Shown: positions 63,397 to 64,000 of the stretch, one piece after another
Position numbering within the stretch: the first letter of the stretch is position 1
Layout: every line of letters starts with the position of its first letter
Assembly (NCBI GenBank): GCA_949317995.1
Contig: OX439050.1
Coordinates: 620,001-684,000, forward strand
Length of the DNA: 64,000 nucleotides
Direction: 5' to 3'
Source: Acholoe squamosa
Lineage: Eukaryota; Annelida; Polychaeta; Phyllodocida; Polynoidae
The notes under the pieces: generated by a model
Databases searched by the model: none
Told to the model about the DNA's origin: nothing
What the model saw: the letters and a program-made list of their open reading frames with translations, nothing else
Translations under genes and position numbers: made by a program

Positions 63397-64000
63397 ATGG
63401 GGAGACTAAGAGTTTCACCCATACTGCTAACTATGCTGTTATTATATACTATAGAACCACTTACTGCAGGTTATACACCTGTGGTGAGACAAAACATAGG
63501 AGTAGTATTCAAACCTAGCCCTCAACCATTGGTCAATGGACATACAACCACAACACTGTTGTTAGCTATCCCCTACAAGATACCTCGGGCACCCGTTACC
63601 CAAGGATCCATAAGGGATAGAATACTCCATTTGACCACTCCTACTCTACAAGATCATACCTCTGGTCAAATTATCCAACAAGCCAAAGAGCTTGACACCT
63701 TGCTGGAAATTGCAGACAAGGAGATAAATGAAACATTAGCCTCCATCAAATTGTTCCTATCCAACCCCATAAACACATTGGACAAGGCCAAAAGAGAGGC
63801 CATACTGGGTTTTCTAGCACCCCTGTTTCGCGGTGTGCTAGGTCTAGCCACAGTAGAAGATGTAAACCAAGTAATGGGACAGCTCAAGAACATAGATGAA
63901 ATACTAAGAAAATTTGCTAAACAAGATCAGGAAGCAGCTAGTCTCATTGAAAAGATCACAGACAGACAAGATAAGTTTGTTAAAGCATACATCCAAGATA
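63397..64000 (+). CDS. env: Element C envelope-like protein, N-terminal 201 codons (runs off window)
   Basis: The ATG at 63397 lies in a good context (CACCATGG). Residues 1-24 are a signal peptide (hydrophobic ILLTMLLLYTIEPLTAG). KAKR at 63784-63795 is a furin-like site, followed by AILGFLAPLFRGVLG, a fusion-peptide-like segment as in Errantivirus and baculovirus F-type Env. A long helical, heptad-like region follows to the end of the window. The arrangement parallels element D env, but sequence similarity is low. The membrane anchor is outside the window. Confidence 0.82.
   Translation, partial: MGRLRVSPILLTMLLLYTIEPLTAGYTPVVRQNIGVVFKPSPQPLVNGHTTTTLLLAIPYKIPRAPVTQGSIRDRILHLTTPTLQDHTSGQIIQQAKELDTLLEIADKEINETLASIKLFLSNPINTLDKAKREAILGFLAPLFRGVLGLATVEDVNQVMGQLKNIDEILRKFAKQDQEAASLIEKITDRQDKFVKAYIQD

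Larger units (their letters stand above)
55793..64000 (+). mobile_element. Element C: env-bearing Ty3/Gypsy element, 3' end outside window
   Basis: Plus-strand order gag, pol, env. PR-RT-RH-IN order and motifs are Ty3/Gypsy. Differences from A and B: Gag lacks a zinc knuckle, Pol has a long Lys-rich insert, Env is present and ORF3 is absent. No LTR could be delimited: the 3' LTR is past 64000, and without it the 5' LTR cannot be recognised. Gag has a frameshift; pol and the visible part of env are open. Confidence 0.9.

Overview
This window is eukaryotic and almost certainly metazoan DNA. It consists of Ty3/Gypsy LTR retrotransposons, satellite DNA and simple repeats, and I found no complete host gene. 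The animal assignment rests on Ty3/Gypsy elements that carry fusion-protein-like Env genes, consensus spliceosomal sites, TATA/CCAAT/CRE-type promoter motifs and a perfect 12-nt tRNA-His-type primer binding site. I cannot name the species.

Four elements are present. Element A (minus strand, 25208 down past position 1) has its 5' LTR at 24740-25208, a coiled-coil/zinc-knuckle Gag, a Pol and a large third ORF (ORF3) that encodes a nuclear-looking protein with C2H2-like fingers. Its reverse transcriptase is split by element D (minus, 6754-19884). D has two 867-bp LTRs that look identical by eye, Gag, Pol, Env, a two-finger C2H2 protein, an orphan ORF and a probable spliced gene on the opposite strand. 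Element B (minus, 33573-46166) is a decayed relative of A, with the same PBS, gene order and ORF3 but five breaks. It sits inside the satellite. Element C (plus, about 55793 past 64000) is a different lineage, with an RGG/Asn-rich Gag, a Pol containing a long Lys-rich insert, and the start of an Env.

Between the elements lies a satellite of about 76-bp and 98-bp monomers (25209-30780 in one orientation; 32095-33572 and 46167-51060 in the other). It forms a large inverted duplication around a 1.3-kb spacer and is hit by element B, the 5' end of A and a 377-bp solo LTR. From 51061 to 55326 there are tandem copies of a moderately repeated unit carrying a conserved hairpin, followed by minisatellites and A-rich repeats.

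The most striking signals are as follows. (1) A shared -1 ribosomal frameshift cassette occurs at the gag stop of A, B and C: the heptamer GGAAAAC directly abuts the stop codon and is followed by a 10-13 bp stem. (2) Element D has an antisense gene with its own CRE/TATA-like promoter and a 199-bp intron. (3) Three of the four elements encode C2H2-type zinc-finger accessory proteins. (4) ORF3 of A and of B is preceded by an internal promoter-like region. (5) The Pol C-termini of A and B carry AT-hook-like motifs, and both elements lie in or at the edge of the same satellite.
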